Assembly: GCA_016793885.1 (NCBI GenBank)
Contig: JAEUHE010000121.1
Span: 1-37,495 of the forward strand
DNA length: 37,495 nt
From: Verrucomicrobiales bacterium
GTDB taxonomy: Bacteria; Verrucomicrobiota; Verrucomicrobiia; Limisphaerales; UBA11320
Reading direction: 5' to 3'
Under the pieces are notes generated by a model, which saw only the letters and a program-made list of their open reading frames with translations, was not told the DNA's origin and made no database searches. Positions within the stretch are counted from its first letter, which is position 1; the number at the start of each line of letters is the position of its first letter. A program made the position numbers and the translations under genes. Of this stretch, positions 1-8,165 are shown piece after piece.

Positions 1-390
1 CCCGGAGGGGGATCCCAGCTGCGCTGGGCAGACCAAAGCGGCAGAGGTCTGCCGCACTCCATAGCGTCATGCCCCTCGCGAAGCATATGGAGTGCTGTAG
101 CCCTCTACAGCTTAGCCGCCCCCCCGGCGGGGGATCCCAGCTGCGCTGGGCAGTCCCCACCCGCACCGGCCTGCCGCACTCCAGAGCGTCATGCCCCTCG
201 CGAAGCATATGGAGTGCTGTAGCCCTCTACAGCTTTTCCGCCCCCCCGGAGGGGGATCCCAGCTCCGCTGGGGAAACCAAAGCGGCAGAGGTCTGCCGCA
301 CTCCAGAGCGTCATGCCCCTTGCGAAGCGTATGGAGTGCTGTAGCCCTCTACAGCTTTTCCGCACCCCCGGAGGGGGATCCCAACCCGGC
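1..390. repeat. 122-bp tandem repeat array, 3 full copies plus a 5' fragment of a fourth
   Basis: Copies begin at 1, 123, 245 and 367, an exact 122-bp period; the fourth breaks off near 388. Each unit is a chain of hairpins. In copy 1: CCCAGC/GCTGGG (14-19/23-28), GCGGCAGA/TCTGCCGC (38-45/48-55), GCACTCCATA/TATGGAGTGC (54-63/86-95) and CTGTAG/CTACAG (95-100/105-110). Copy 2 has lost the second hairpin by substitutions; copy 3 differs at scattered bases. The array runs to within a few bases of the stop codon of the secreted-protein gene on the minus strand. A single copy in the opposite orientation lies at 24443-24559, so this is a dispersed family. Open frames through the array (for example 69-344) follow the repeat and are not genes. 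A structured 3' end or transcription stop for the neighbouring gene is possible. Confidence 0.93.
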
Positions 391-396
391 AGGCTG

Positions 397-3300
397 CTAG
401 GGAAAATTTAGAGGACAAGGGGTCGGAGAATACGGTGGAGTAGCCGGCCAGGGCTGGCAGCGGAAGAAGAGCTTGGAATAACCTTCCGGATTCGCGAGCA
501 CATACTCGAAGGGGTCGAGAGGAATCGAGTTAAGATAGAAGTAGCACCAATTCTGCATGTCCAGCGACGCTTCCACCATGAACCCTTGCTCGGCCAGTCC
601 ATGCAGGATTACGTCGGTTCCCTTCTGCCCTTCCAGCGGACTGGCGGAGAGCTGGAACGGGACGCTGACAAAAATATTGGCGACCAAACCTGTCACCGAT
701 CCCATGGCGTTGCTAAGCACGATGGAATAATTGCCGGCATGCTCCGGTGCCGCGGGTGAAATCGTTAGATTGGTGGAGTTCTGACCTGGAATCACAACGC
801 CGTCCAGCAGCCACTGGACACTGGTCACCAGAGGAACGGCGACATGACGCGTGGTGAGCTGAAACGAGTCGCCCGAGTTGACGGTGTTTGTGAACGGGAC
901 CGATTGCAACCAAGGCAGCTCCCCACAGCGCCAATTGATCTGGACCAGATCGTTGGTGTCCCCCTTAACGGCATCAATAAAGGCGTAATACGTGGTGCTC
1001 GATTTCCCCGCGAACTGCACCAGGCTGCTCGCCCCATTGCGGTTGCAGGTCACATACTTCAGCGGAGGCGCGGCTCCGATGGAATAGATCGAGAGCACGG
1101 TGTCGATAGTGCTCCCAAAGGTGTCCACGATGAGGGTGGCGTTAGTCGTCAGGCGAAACTTTTGGATCAAGGAATACCCCCCGACCACACCGCAGGGAGG
1201 TGGTTCGCTCGGCTGGCCAGCGGCCCCTTTGAGATTGAGGAACTGAGAACCAATCGTCCCGGCGGTCACCGAGACCGTGGCGACTTCCGCCAACCCGGCT
1301 TGGTCCTCACCCGTCAGGCTGGGAACCGAAAACGGCAGAGAGGGAGGGTCGTACTTGTCCTCCCACACCTCTCGAGGCAAGTCTCCCAACTGAAGGCGCG
1401 CATGACGGCTTTGAATTACCTGGCGGTCCGGGCTGGTGACCAGCACCGAGTAAAGGCCGATCGACTTCACATCCACCTTGTCCAGGGTCAATACATCGTC
1501 CGTTTGCCCGAATAGCCGGTTGCCATTGAAGAGCCACTGAAACGCCGAGGCGTTGTTCGCCACGACTCTGAACTGAACACGGTTGCCCGGAACACCCGTC
1601 TGACTATCAGGATGCCTCAGAATCTCAGGAATCTTCAGGCTCGTGGAATTCAGGTTCCAGTGAAGCAGGAAATCGTTGGTGTCCCCGCCATAACCATCCA
1701 CCGCGATGTAATACTGCAAACGAGACGAGGCGTTGAAACGCAAGGAACTGGTGTAGTAAGCCCCGCCATCGTCATCGCTCTCCACCTTCTTGAGCGTGTT
1801 GACGCTCTCCCCCGTATAAACCGCCAGCAGCGTGTCAAAGGTGCTGCCACGCGTGTTGAAGGCCGCGATTCCGTCCTTCGTCGCACGCCAGCGAAACCAG
1901 ACGGAACGACCGCCCGAATTCCCATCGTGAAGCGGTTCCCCCTTTTCCTGGGAGGCCCCGCGATTGGAACTCCGCAAAGAGCCGCTGGGATCCTCCTTCA
2001 GATCGAAGGCATCGCGAAAATCGTCGGCCGCCTTCACCACCGGTAAATCTATCAGCACTCGAACCGGAGTACTTAGAACCACTCCCGCTCCATTGGCCAC
2101 CACCGCCGTGTAACTTCCGCCATCCTCAAAATCAATGATCTCCTTGGTATAGGATTGCTGATTCGCATTGGGAATGTTGACGCCATTGCGCTTCCACTGG
2201 AACTCCAAAGGCCCTGTCCCCAACGCACCCGCCGGCAAACGGAGGACTTTGCCAACCGAAACAGGTAACTCCAAGGGAGCATCCACCGTAATCCGCGGAA
2301 GCTCCGCTACCTGTAGCTGGAGATCCAAGAAGGTCGACCCAGCCACGTTGAAGGCCTCCAACCGATAAAATCCCGCATCCGAGGGTCGCAGCGATTTGAA
2401 GTCGAGCGTCGATGAGGTCGCGCCGGCGATTGGCGTCTGGTTGAAGTACCACTGGAAGCGAATCGGCAGGGTCCCGACGGCCGCGGCACTCCAAGACCAG
2501 CTCTCGCTGGCCCGACCTTGGTGATCCTGCGGAATCTGGGTGAATCGCGGCACACCCACATTCGGAGCACCGGGGGTAGGCAGATCCACCAATCCAACGA
2601 AGCGCGCCCCATCGGGATAGCGAGCCTCGGCTCGCTTGGCATCGGGGACCTTGGTGACCACCTGGTGGATCAGTGAGCCAGCTTGATCAAAGAGCTGCAA
2701 GGTGAAGGTGTCGCTAGGCAGACGAAACGGAACGTGCAAACCAGATGGATCGGTCGCGTTCAGATCCGGATTCCCATCGGCCCATACCCGGAAGAAGCCC
2801 CCCCCGGCAATTTTCCTTCCCTTCGGAATCGGAAACATAGGGGACTGGGTCGTAGGACCAAAAAGGAAGAGAGAGAGCCCGGTCAGATCCACCGTTTCTC
2901 GGCCCGGATTGTAGAGCTCAAACCAGCTCGCCTGAGGCCGGGGAGGCGACACCAGCCACTCGTTGATCACCAGCGAGGGGGTCATGGCGTTAACCCCACC
3001 TGGGGTTGGCTGAGCGAAGATCCGATACCGTCCGCCGAGTTGCGGCCGTTGGTCCAACCCATAGGAGAGGTCGGTGTCCAAGGCAGGGTAGTCTAGATAG
3101 TCCACGACCATCGGCTTGCCCTGGATCAGCATGGAGAGGGCTAGAGATCCCCCCTTCGGGTTGAGCCTCAGGGTACAATGGAATTGGTCGGAGTTGCTCT
3201 GTTCGGCCTCCCCATCCAGCCAAACGATCAGATACTGTCCTGGATTGATCACAGAACCCTTCGGAAAGCGCCACCGCTGGAACTGATAATAGTTGTCCGA

Positions 3301-3591
3301 AAGCGAAAAATCCTCGAGCGAAAGAGGCTTGGGCCCCGGATTATAGAGCTCGACCCAAGGGTCTGCTTCTCGACGATTGTCAAAAAGGGTGAAACGATTG
3401 TCCGACTGCAACTCGTTGATGCACAGGATTCTGAAATAGGGCGAAGAAGGCGGCACCACTCCCGTGTCACTGGCGCAGACTCCATGGGTGCCGGCACTCA
3501 TCGAAACCACCAGGCAGATTAACCGGAACCAGATCGCGGCGTGGGACGCGGGCGGCCGAGAACCAGCTCCAGGGAGGTCCAGAGTCTTCAT
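397..3591 (-). CDS. Large secreted multidomain protein (lamin-tail, Ig-like and PPC-like domains)
   Basis: About 1064 aa. I chose the ATG at 3591; the frame can extend 8 codons to a TTG at 3615. A signal peptide is visible (hydrophobic stretch around IWFRLICLVVSMSAG ending near VCASD). Visible domains in order: two lamin-tail-like domains (about 52-205 and 205-345, each with an INE..WVELYNPG or INE..WFELYNPG core), two Ig-like domains (350-515), a PPC-like beta domain (520-647, with STFDTLLAVYTG and DDDGG), another Ig-like domain (650-735), a second PPC-like domain (790-887, STIDTVLSIYS), a further Ig-like domain (890-978) and a C-terminal domain with the EASLDMQNW motif common in Verrucomicrobia secreted proteins. 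No catalytic domain is evident. I infer a cell-surface or exported adhesive/structural protein. The 122-bp repeat array lies just beyond its stop. Confidence 0.85.
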   Translation of the reverse strand: MKTLDLPGAGSRPPASHAAIWFRLICLVVSMSAGTHGVCASDTGVVPPSSPYFRILCINELQSDNRFTLFDNRREADPWVELYNPGPKPLSLEDFSLSDNYYQFQRWRFPKGSVINPGQYLIVWLDGEAEQSNSDQFHCTLRLNPKGGSLALSMLIQGKPMVVDYLDYPALDTDLSYGLDQRPQLGGRYRIFAQPTPGGVNAMTPSLVINEWLVSPPRPQASWFELYNPGRETVDLTGLSLFLFGPTTQSPMFPIPKGRKIAGGGFFRVWADGNPDLNATDPSGLHVPFRLPSDTFTLQLFDQAGSLIHQVVTKVPDAKRAEARYPDGARFVGLVDLPTPGAPNVGVPRFTQIPQDHQGRASESWSWSAAAVGTLPIRFQWYFNQTPIAGATSSTLDFKSLRPSDAGFYRLEAFNVAGSTFLDLQLQVAELPRITVDAPLELPVSVGKVLRLPAGALGTGPLEFQWKRNGVNIPNANQQSYTKEIIDFEDGGSYTAVVANGAGVVLSTPVRVLIDLPVVKAADDFRDAFDLKEDPSGSLRSSNRGASQEKGEPLHDGNSGGRSVWFRWRATKDGIAAFNTRGSTFDTLLAVYTGESVNTLKKVESDDDGGAYYTSSLRFNASSRLQYYIAVDGYGGDTNDFLLHWNLNSTSLKIPEILRHPDSQTGVPGNRVQFRVVANNASAFQWLFNGNRLFGQTDDVLTLDKVDVKSIGLYSVLVTSPDRQVIQSRHARLQLGDLPREVWEDKYDPPSLPFSVPSLTGEDQAGLAEVATVSVTAGTIGSQFLNLKGAAGQPSEPPPCGVVGGYSLIQKFRLTTNATLIVDTFGSTIDTVLSIYSIGAAPPLKYVTCNRNGASSLVQFAGKSSTTYYAFIDAVKGDTNDLVQINWRCGELPWLQSVPFTNTVNSGDSFQLTTRHVAVPLVTSVQWLLDGVVIPGQNSTNLTISPAAPEHAGNYSIVLSNAMGSVTGLVANIFVSVPFQLSASPLEGQKGTDVILHGLAEQGFMVEASLDMQNWCYFYLNSIPLDPFEYVLANPEGYSKLFFRCQPWPATPPYSPTPCPLNFP

Positions 3592-3822
3592 AGTTACAAC
3601 GTTAGAACGAGCCAAATTGGATCAACGGTTCTCATGCGCCACACTCACTCTACGAAACCGAGTGGGGCTTTCTTTCACCGCCGAAAGGAATTGTGGGTTT
3701 AAGACATGGCAGGAGGCATTAGGAATGGCACATCCCGAAAAACCTCAATTCCTATTGATTACAGGGTATATGGATACTCCGGAAGAACTTCAGGATCAAG
3801 TGCCGAATCAGGCGAGAAGGGC

Positions 3823-4203
3823 TCATCTTCGAAACCGTTTCACTAGGACGACCAGCGATTGGATCTCTTCACCAGTGAGCTTTTCCCGAAACCCGGGCAT
3901 TTTCAGATTCCCGCGGTCGTCCTTTTTTCCTTCGGTCACCTGTTTCACGATCTCGGCGTCCGTCGCCTTACTCTCCGACAGGTCTTTGACGCCCAGCTTC
4001 CGAGCAGCAGGATTCTGAGCCTTCCCGTCTTTCCCATGGCACAACGCGCAGTGTTTCAGGAAAATCGCATCGCCATTGGCGCCTTGAACGGAGGCAACCG
4101 CGACGCCTAAGAGAAAGAGCGCCATACAGGGCAGGGAAGCAGAGAGGAAGACCCGTTGCCATGATCGTGTCAGGGGCAGCGGAACAACCGACCGATGAAT
4201 CAT
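3823..4203 (-). CDS. Small periplasmic c-type cytochrome
   Basis: About 126 aa from the ATG at 4203. The open frame continues upstream to a TTG at 4287, but the ATG places a typical signal peptide (hydrophobic LSASLPCMALFLLGVAVASVQG) at the N-terminus. The mature part is a single class I cytochrome c domain: haem-binding CALCH, a downstream KMPGF supplying the likely axial methionine, and a final helix. It resembles mono-haem electron carriers or c5-type domains. It is divergent from the haem-binding-protein gene at 4486, sharing a 280-bp upstream region. The redox partner cannot be told from the sequence. Confidence 0.88.
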   Translation of the reverse strand: MIHRSVVPLPLTRSWQRVFLSASLPCMALFLLGVAVASVQGANGDAIFLKHCALCHGKDGKAQNPAARKLGVKDLSESKATDAEIVKQVTEGKKDDRGNLKMPGFREKLTGEEIQSLVVLVKRFRR

Positions 4204-4485
4204 AGATTCGTTCTTACCCGGAGTGATCAGAAGAAGCAAGGTAGGTGTGGGGAGGCAAAAGGGACTTCTGGGCAAACATTGGCCCAACCGGACGGGCTTG
4301 GCGGCACCCAGAGAACGAGATGAAGCAAGCGCAACGAAACGCCATCCTGAAATCAGAGCGTCGGATGGATGGTTGCCGACGCATCCCAGACTGATCCACT
4401 GGCTGGAAGACCTGCCCCCGAATATTTGGCCCGCCCGCTTCGTCGAACAAGGATCAATTTAGCCCCTTTCTTCAAACGAATATCT

Positions 4486-5319
4486 ATGAAATCACCCCTC
4501 TCATTGCTTTCTTTGACAGTCACAAGCCTGGCTTTCCTCGCAATGCCATTCAACCTGGCGAGCGACCCCCTTCCCTCCTTGCCTGCCTTCTCTCGAACCA
4601 GCGGACTCTCCATCGATTACCGGGTGCTTCCCTCGCACCGAGAACTCCAAGAAGCCCTGCGAAAAGTCGTTCGCGATGGCAATAATGGCGGCTTCGCTCT
4701 GAACATGTGGGTCACGGTGGTCAATCGTGACGGCGTGGTCCTGGGAGTTGCTTTCTCGGGCGGCAACCGAGGCGATCAATGGCCGGGCAGCCGGGTGATC
4801 TCCGCCCAAAAGGCCAACGCTGCCAATGCCTTCAGCCTGCCCAAACTCGCGCTCTCCACCGCCAATCTCTATTCCGCAGTTCAACCGGGCGGGAGTCTCT
4901 ACGGACTGGCCGATAGCAACCCGGTTAACACCGACGCGGCCTACTCCGGGTCAGCTCTCCTGTATGGCACCGATTGCGATCCGATGGTCGGCAAACGCAT
5001 CGGCGGAATCAACACGTTCGGGGGTGGCTTGCCTCTCTACGACCGGGACGGAAGGCTCATTGGAGCACTCGGTGTCAGCGGTGACACCTCCTGCGCCGAT
5101 CACATCATCGCGTGGAAACTTCGACACGCCCTGAATTTTGACAACGTGCCCGCCGGAGTCAGCGCCACCAAGGACGATAACATCGTTCACGATCTCAAGA
5201 AGGATGAGTACGGACACCCCGTCAGTGCGAGTGGCTGGGGACACCCCACCGTCGGGGACGAGGCCAAGCGAATCGCCGAAGCTCTGCCCAGGACTCATCC
5301 CGTCGGCCCGCAACGATAG
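4486..5319 (+). CDS. Secreted GlcG/HbpS-family haem-binding protein
   Basis: 277 aa from the ATG at 4486, which gives a signal peptide (SLLSLTVTSLAFLAMPFNLA). An upstream in-frame ATG at 4369 would bury it, so I reject that start. The body matches the GlcG/HbpS (formerly DUF336) fold: a MWVTVVNRDGVVLGV strand, AQKANAANAFS helix, Y..NP segment, INTFGGGLPLYDRDGRLIGALGVSG core and a DTSCADHIIAWK helix. HbpS proteins bind haem outside the cell; other members have unknown ligands. At 277 aa it is longer than the usual 140-190 aa because of added N- and C-terminal segments. Its divergent cytochrome c neighbour fits a haem/redox theme, but that link is inference. Confidence 0.82.
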   Translation: MKSPLSLLSLTVTSLAFLAMPFNLASDPLPSLPAFSRTSGLSIDYRVLPSHRELQEALRKVVRDGNNGGFALNMWVTVVNRDGVVLGVAFSGGNRGDQWPGSRVISAQKANAANAFSLPKLALSTANLYSAVQPGGSLYGLADSNPVNTDAAYSGSALLYGTDCDPMVGKRIGGINTFGGGLPLYDRDGRLIGALGVSGDTSCADHIIAWKLRHALNFDNVPAGVSATKDDNIVHDLKKDEYGHPVSASGWGHPTVGDEAKRIAEALPRTHPVGPQR

Positions 5320-5343
5320 CTCAGACTACAAAGGTCAACTGTG

Positions 5344-5479
5344 ACCACGGATCTCTCGGATAACACGGATCCGCAAAGACTTGGAAGGACGACCCTCATC
5401 GCTCGGAAAGGGACTGCGATCTTCCGTCAAAGACTGTCACAACCCCTTTTTAATCCGTGTCATCCGTGAGATCCGTGGT
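5344..5479. repeat. Inverted repeat element with 27-bp ends
   Basis: The left end 5344-5370 (ACCACGGATCTC...) and right end 5453-5479 are inverted copies matching at 25 of 27 positions, with 82 bp between them. Each end is itself built of repeated CGGAT/ACGGAT words. Similar ACCACGGAT-rich sequences occur as dispersed intergenic repeats in several bacterial phyla. No coding capacity is seen. It could be a MITE-like remnant or an RNA hairpin. Confidence 0.8.
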
Positions 5480-5507
5480 TAGTTCATTCCCGGTTTTAGG
5501 TTTAACC

Positions 5508-5563
5508 AAGGAGGTTCTGCCTCAGACCGACGAAGCCTCGTCGGTCTGAGGCAGAACCTCCTT
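5508..5563. repeat. Perfect 26-bp-stem palindrome
   Basis: The left arm 5508-5533 (AAGGAGGTTCTGCCTCAGAC...) and right arm 5538-5563 are perfect reverse complements with a 4-nt loop (AGCC). No T-tract follows on either strand, so it is not a standard intrinsic terminator. It ends 49 bp before the oxidoreductase ATG. The left arm includes AAGGAGG, a perfect anti-SD match, but far from any start and locked in the stem. Confidence 0.93.
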
Positions 5564-5612
5564 AGAACTCGGTCATTTACCCGGCCCAAACGCTTTTGCT
5601 ACAACTTCAACC

Positions 5613-6953
5613 ATGAGCACATCGTCCCTCTTCCCACTCTCCTCCCGTCGTCGGTTTCTACGCACCACGGCCGTGAGCTCTCTGGCTTTTCCGTTTGTCT
5701 CTCGCCTGCCGGTTCTGGGCGCCAATGAAAAGCTAAGCATCGCGGCCATCGGCGCCGGCGGAAAAGGCGGGGTGGACATCGGCTACTGCAAATCCGAGAA
5801 CGTGGTCGCGCTCTGCGATGTCGATCAGAAGAATGCCGCGAGCACCTTTCAAGCGTTCCCCCAGGCCAGGACGTTCAAGGACTTCAGAGTCATGCTGGAA
5901 AAGGAAGGCAAGAACATCGACGCCGTCACCATCTCGACTCCTGACCACACGCATTTCCATGCGGCTGTGCTCGCGATGCAGCTCCGGAAACATGTCTACC
6001 TGCAGAAGCCCCTGACGCACACGATCTGGGAAGCTAGAACTCTCACCCAGCTTGCCCGGAAGCACAAAGTCGTCACTCAGATGGGCAATCAGGGACACTC
6101 TCAAGTCGACTCGCGTCGCCTGGTGGAACTGATTCAAGCGGGGGTGGCGGGCGACATCCAAGAGGTGCATGTCTGGACCGACCGGCCGATCTGGCCGCAG
6201 GGTCACGATCGCCCCAAAGCAGCCGCCGTGCCCGAACATCTGGATTGGGACCTCTGGCTCGGACCGGCGCCCTACCGCCCTTTTCACGAAGGCTGCGTCC
6301 CGTTCAATTGGCGGGCGTTCTGGGACTTTGGCACCGGTGCTCTAGGCGACATGGGATGCCACAACATGGATCTCGCGTTCTTCGCCCTCGGTTTGCGCGA
6401 CCCTCGCGCAGTCGAAGCGACGTCCTCCGGAGTGAACTCCGAGACGGCGCCAGCCTGGTCCATCATCACCTATGAATTTCCGAAATCTGGCCGCCGCGGC
6501 CCGGTGAAGCTGGTGTGGTATGACGGTGGAAAAAAGCCTTCCCCCGCTCTCGCAAAATCCAAAGAGCTCCCCGGCAACGGCTGCATCATGGTTGGCAGCA
6601 AGGACAGCCTCTATGTGCCAAACTATTGGGGCAAGGGAACGTTCACCTCCGGCGCCACAATGGAAGACTATGCGAGTGTTTCTCCGAAGCTCCCGCGACT
6701 CCCAGGAGCCGACAAGGACAACGATGCCGCCCAACATCTGGAATGGATCCAAGCCTGCAAAGGAGCCGGCAAAACTCTCTCGAACTTTGAGTATGCCGGC
6801 CCGATGACCGAAGCCGTGCTCCTGGGCAATGTGGCCCTGCGCGCCGGTAAACGGATCGAATGGGATGCGAAGCGCCTCCAGGTGACCAACGCGCCCGAGG
6901 CCAACCAATACATCCGAACCGAGTATCGCAAAGGATGGGAATACCAAGGCTGA
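5613..6953 (+). CDS. Tat-exported Gfo/Idh/MocA-family oxidoreductase
   Basis: 446 aa, ATG at 5613. The N-terminus carries a twin-arginine signal (S-R-R-R-F-L at residues 11-16 followed by a hydrophobic run). The NAD(P)-binding fold begins at residue 41 with GAGGKG (47-52), then ALCDVD. The usual EKP motif of the family appears as QKP (131-133), followed by a large C-terminal substrate domain with LDWDLWLGPAP and DMGCHNMDLAFF. Such exported members are expanded in Verrucomicrobia and Planctomycetes and act on sugars or cyclitols; the substrate here is unknown. Export by Tat implies cofactor loading in the cytoplasm. Its 3' end overlaps the start of the iron-binding lipoprotein by 19 bp, suggesting cotranscription. 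Confidence 0.9.
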   Translation: MSTSSLFPLSSRRRFLRTTAVSSLAFPFVSRLPVLGANEKLSIAAIGAGGKGGVDIGYCKSENVVALCDVDQKNAASTFQAFPQARTFKDFRVMLEKEGKNIDAVTISTPDHTHFHAAVLAMQLRKHVYLQKPLTHTIWEARTLTQLARKHKVVTQMGNQGHSQVDSRRLVELIQAGVAGDIQEVHVWTDRPIWPQGHDRPKAAAVPEHLDWDLWLGPAPYRPFHEGCVPFNWRAFWDFGTGALGDMGCHNMDLAFFALGLRDPRAVEATSSGVNSETAPAWSIITYEFPKSGRRGPVKLVWYDGGKKPSPALAKSKELPGNGCIMVGSKDSLYVPNYWGKGTFTSGATMEDYASVSPKLPRLPGADKDNDAAQHLEWIQACKGAGKTLSNFEYAGPMTEAVLLGNVALRAGKRIEWDAKRLQVTNAPEANQYIRTEYRKGWEYQG

Positions 6954-7891
6954 GGATCATCCAGGCCTGGGCTCTCGCCATCGCATCCATCGGGTGCTTT
7001 TGCGTTCTCTGGGGATGTGGGCAACAGAGACCGTCAGGCCTCACCGTCTACGCCTCTCAGGATCAGGTCTACGCGGAGCCCTTGCTCCGACGGTTTACCG
7101 AACGCACTCGCGTCCCCGTTCAAGCCATCTACGACAGCGAGGCGGTCAAGACGGTCGGGCTGGCCAATCGGCTGCTAGCCGAACGCGATCGTCCTTTGGC
7201 CGACGTCTTCTGGAGCAATGAAGAATTTCGAACGCGCCAACTCGCCGCGGCCGGGGTGTTTCGGAAGACCAATGGATGGGTGGCCTTCGGTCAACGAAGC
7301 CGCCAATGGGTGATCCACACGCAGGCCATCGCCCAGGCCCAAATCTCAGAGACTGTCCCAGCCTCCCTGCTCGAACTCACCAACAGCCGCTGGCGCGGAA
7401 AAGTGGCCATGGCTTCGCCGCTCTTCGGATCCACCGCGACACATTTCTGTGTGCTGCGCCAGAGGTGGGGCGAGGAGATCTGGAAACAGTGGTGCGCGGG
7501 CTTGAGTCGCAATGAGCTGATCCTGACGGAGGGCAACTCAATGGTCGTCCGACTGGTAGCGCGAGGTCAGGCGCTGATCGGACTCACGGATTCGGATGAT
7601 ATCGCGGCGGGACAGCGGGAAGGATGGCCGGTGCGTGGAGTCTCTCTGGGAGCGGAGGGATGGCGGATGCCCAACACCGTCGGCATCATCCGAGGCAGCC
7701 GACGACCCGCTCAGGCTCAGGAGCTGATGGATTACCTCCGCTCAGCAGAATCACTCGCCTTCCTGGAGGGAGCCGCCGCCTTGGAGCCCGCCACCCACTC
7801 AGAGGCCCTTCAGCCGACCGTAGACTGGGCAGCGCTGCTGCGCGATCTTCCCACGACCACTCACCTGCTTCGCTCCATCTTCCTAAGGTGA
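6935..7891 (+). CDS. Ferric-iron ABC transporter substrate-binding lipoprotein (Fbp/Fut-like)
   Basis: 318 aa from the ATG at 6935, which follows an AAGG and overlaps the preceding gene by 19 bp. A frame from 6860 exists but lies wholly within that gene. The N-terminus is a lipoprotein-type signal with a slightly atypical lipobox (LWGC, Cys28). The mature protein reads as a type II periplasmic binding protein of the iron(III) class: LTVYASQDQVYAEPLL, YDSEAVKTVGLANRLL, DVFWSNEEFRTRQLA, and VGIIRGSRRPAQAQELMDYL near the end. It would capture Fe3+ (or another small ligand of this family) for the permease at 10308-12008. No ATPase gene is in the window. Confidence 0.87.
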   Translation: MGIPRLRIIQAWALAIASIGCFCVLWGCGQQRPSGLTVYASQDQVYAEPLLRRFTERTRVPVQAIYDSEAVKTVGLANRLLAERDRPLADVFWSNEEFRTRQLAAAGVFRKTNGWVAFGQRSRQWVIHTQAIAQAQISETVPASLLELTNSRWRGKVAMASPLFGSTATHFCVLRQRWGEEIWKQWCAGLSRNELILTEGNSMVVRLVARGQALIGLTDSDDIAAGQREGWPVRGVSLGAEGWRMPNTVGIIRGSRRPAQAQELMDYLRSAESLAFLEGAAALEPATHSEALQPTVDWAALLRDLPTTTHLLRSIFLR

Positions 7892-8043
7892 GGCAAGACG
7901 CCCTTTCATAGGAAGGACTTCTGATGTCGTCCCCTACAGGCCTAAGTGTCGGAGCCGAGGTAACGAGCCTTGGTTCATGGAGGGGAGCTGGCTTTGATCG
8001 GGCTGATCTGCGCGATCCTTCGGTTCTCGCTGAGTTAGTACTC

Positions 8044-8135
8044 CTCCGCGTTCTCCGCGCCTCCGCCAGAAAAGATCCCTCCACTGACTCGGAAGGACTG
8101 CCGGAATCTCTCGCGCAGGCGCGGAGAACGCGGAG
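8044..8135. repeat. 19-bp perfect inverted repeat between convergent genes
   Basis: 8044-8062 (CTCCGCGTTCTCCGCGCCT) and 8117-8135 are perfect reverse complements separated by 54 bp. The element lies in the 274-bp gap between the iron-binding lipoprotein (+) and the MoeB-rhodanese gene (-), which converge on it. The CCGCGTTCTCCGCG word is internally repetitive and looks like a dispersed repeat. It may act as a two-way transcription barrier, but there is no T-tract. The rest of the gap (7892-8165) shows no gene. Confidence 0.78.
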
Positions 8136-8165
8136 AGGAAAGAGTTCATGGAGAGGCCGTCGGCC

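Larger units (their letters stand above)
5320..5612. other. Intergenic region made of two inverted-repeat elements
   Basis: No gene is seen. This 293-bp space holds a 136-bp block bounded by 27-bp inverted ends (5344-5370/5453-5479) and a separate perfect 26-bp-stem palindrome (5508-5563). The remainder, to the ATG at 5613, must carry the promoter of the oxidoreductase gene, but I cannot identify convincing -35/-10 boxes. Confidence 0.7.

Noticed and set aside
1..390. CRISPR array
   Set aside because: The 122-bp period is almost wholly conserved repeat without variable spacers, and no cas genes are present.
69..400. Two overlapping plus-strand frames reading MPLAKHMECCSPLQL-type peptides
   Set aside because: They repeat with the 122-bp unit in shifted frames and are a by-product of the hairpin array.
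844..1515. 223-codon plus-strand frame inside the secreted-protein gene
   Set aside because: Antisense shadow of a well-supported domain protein; no recognisable features.
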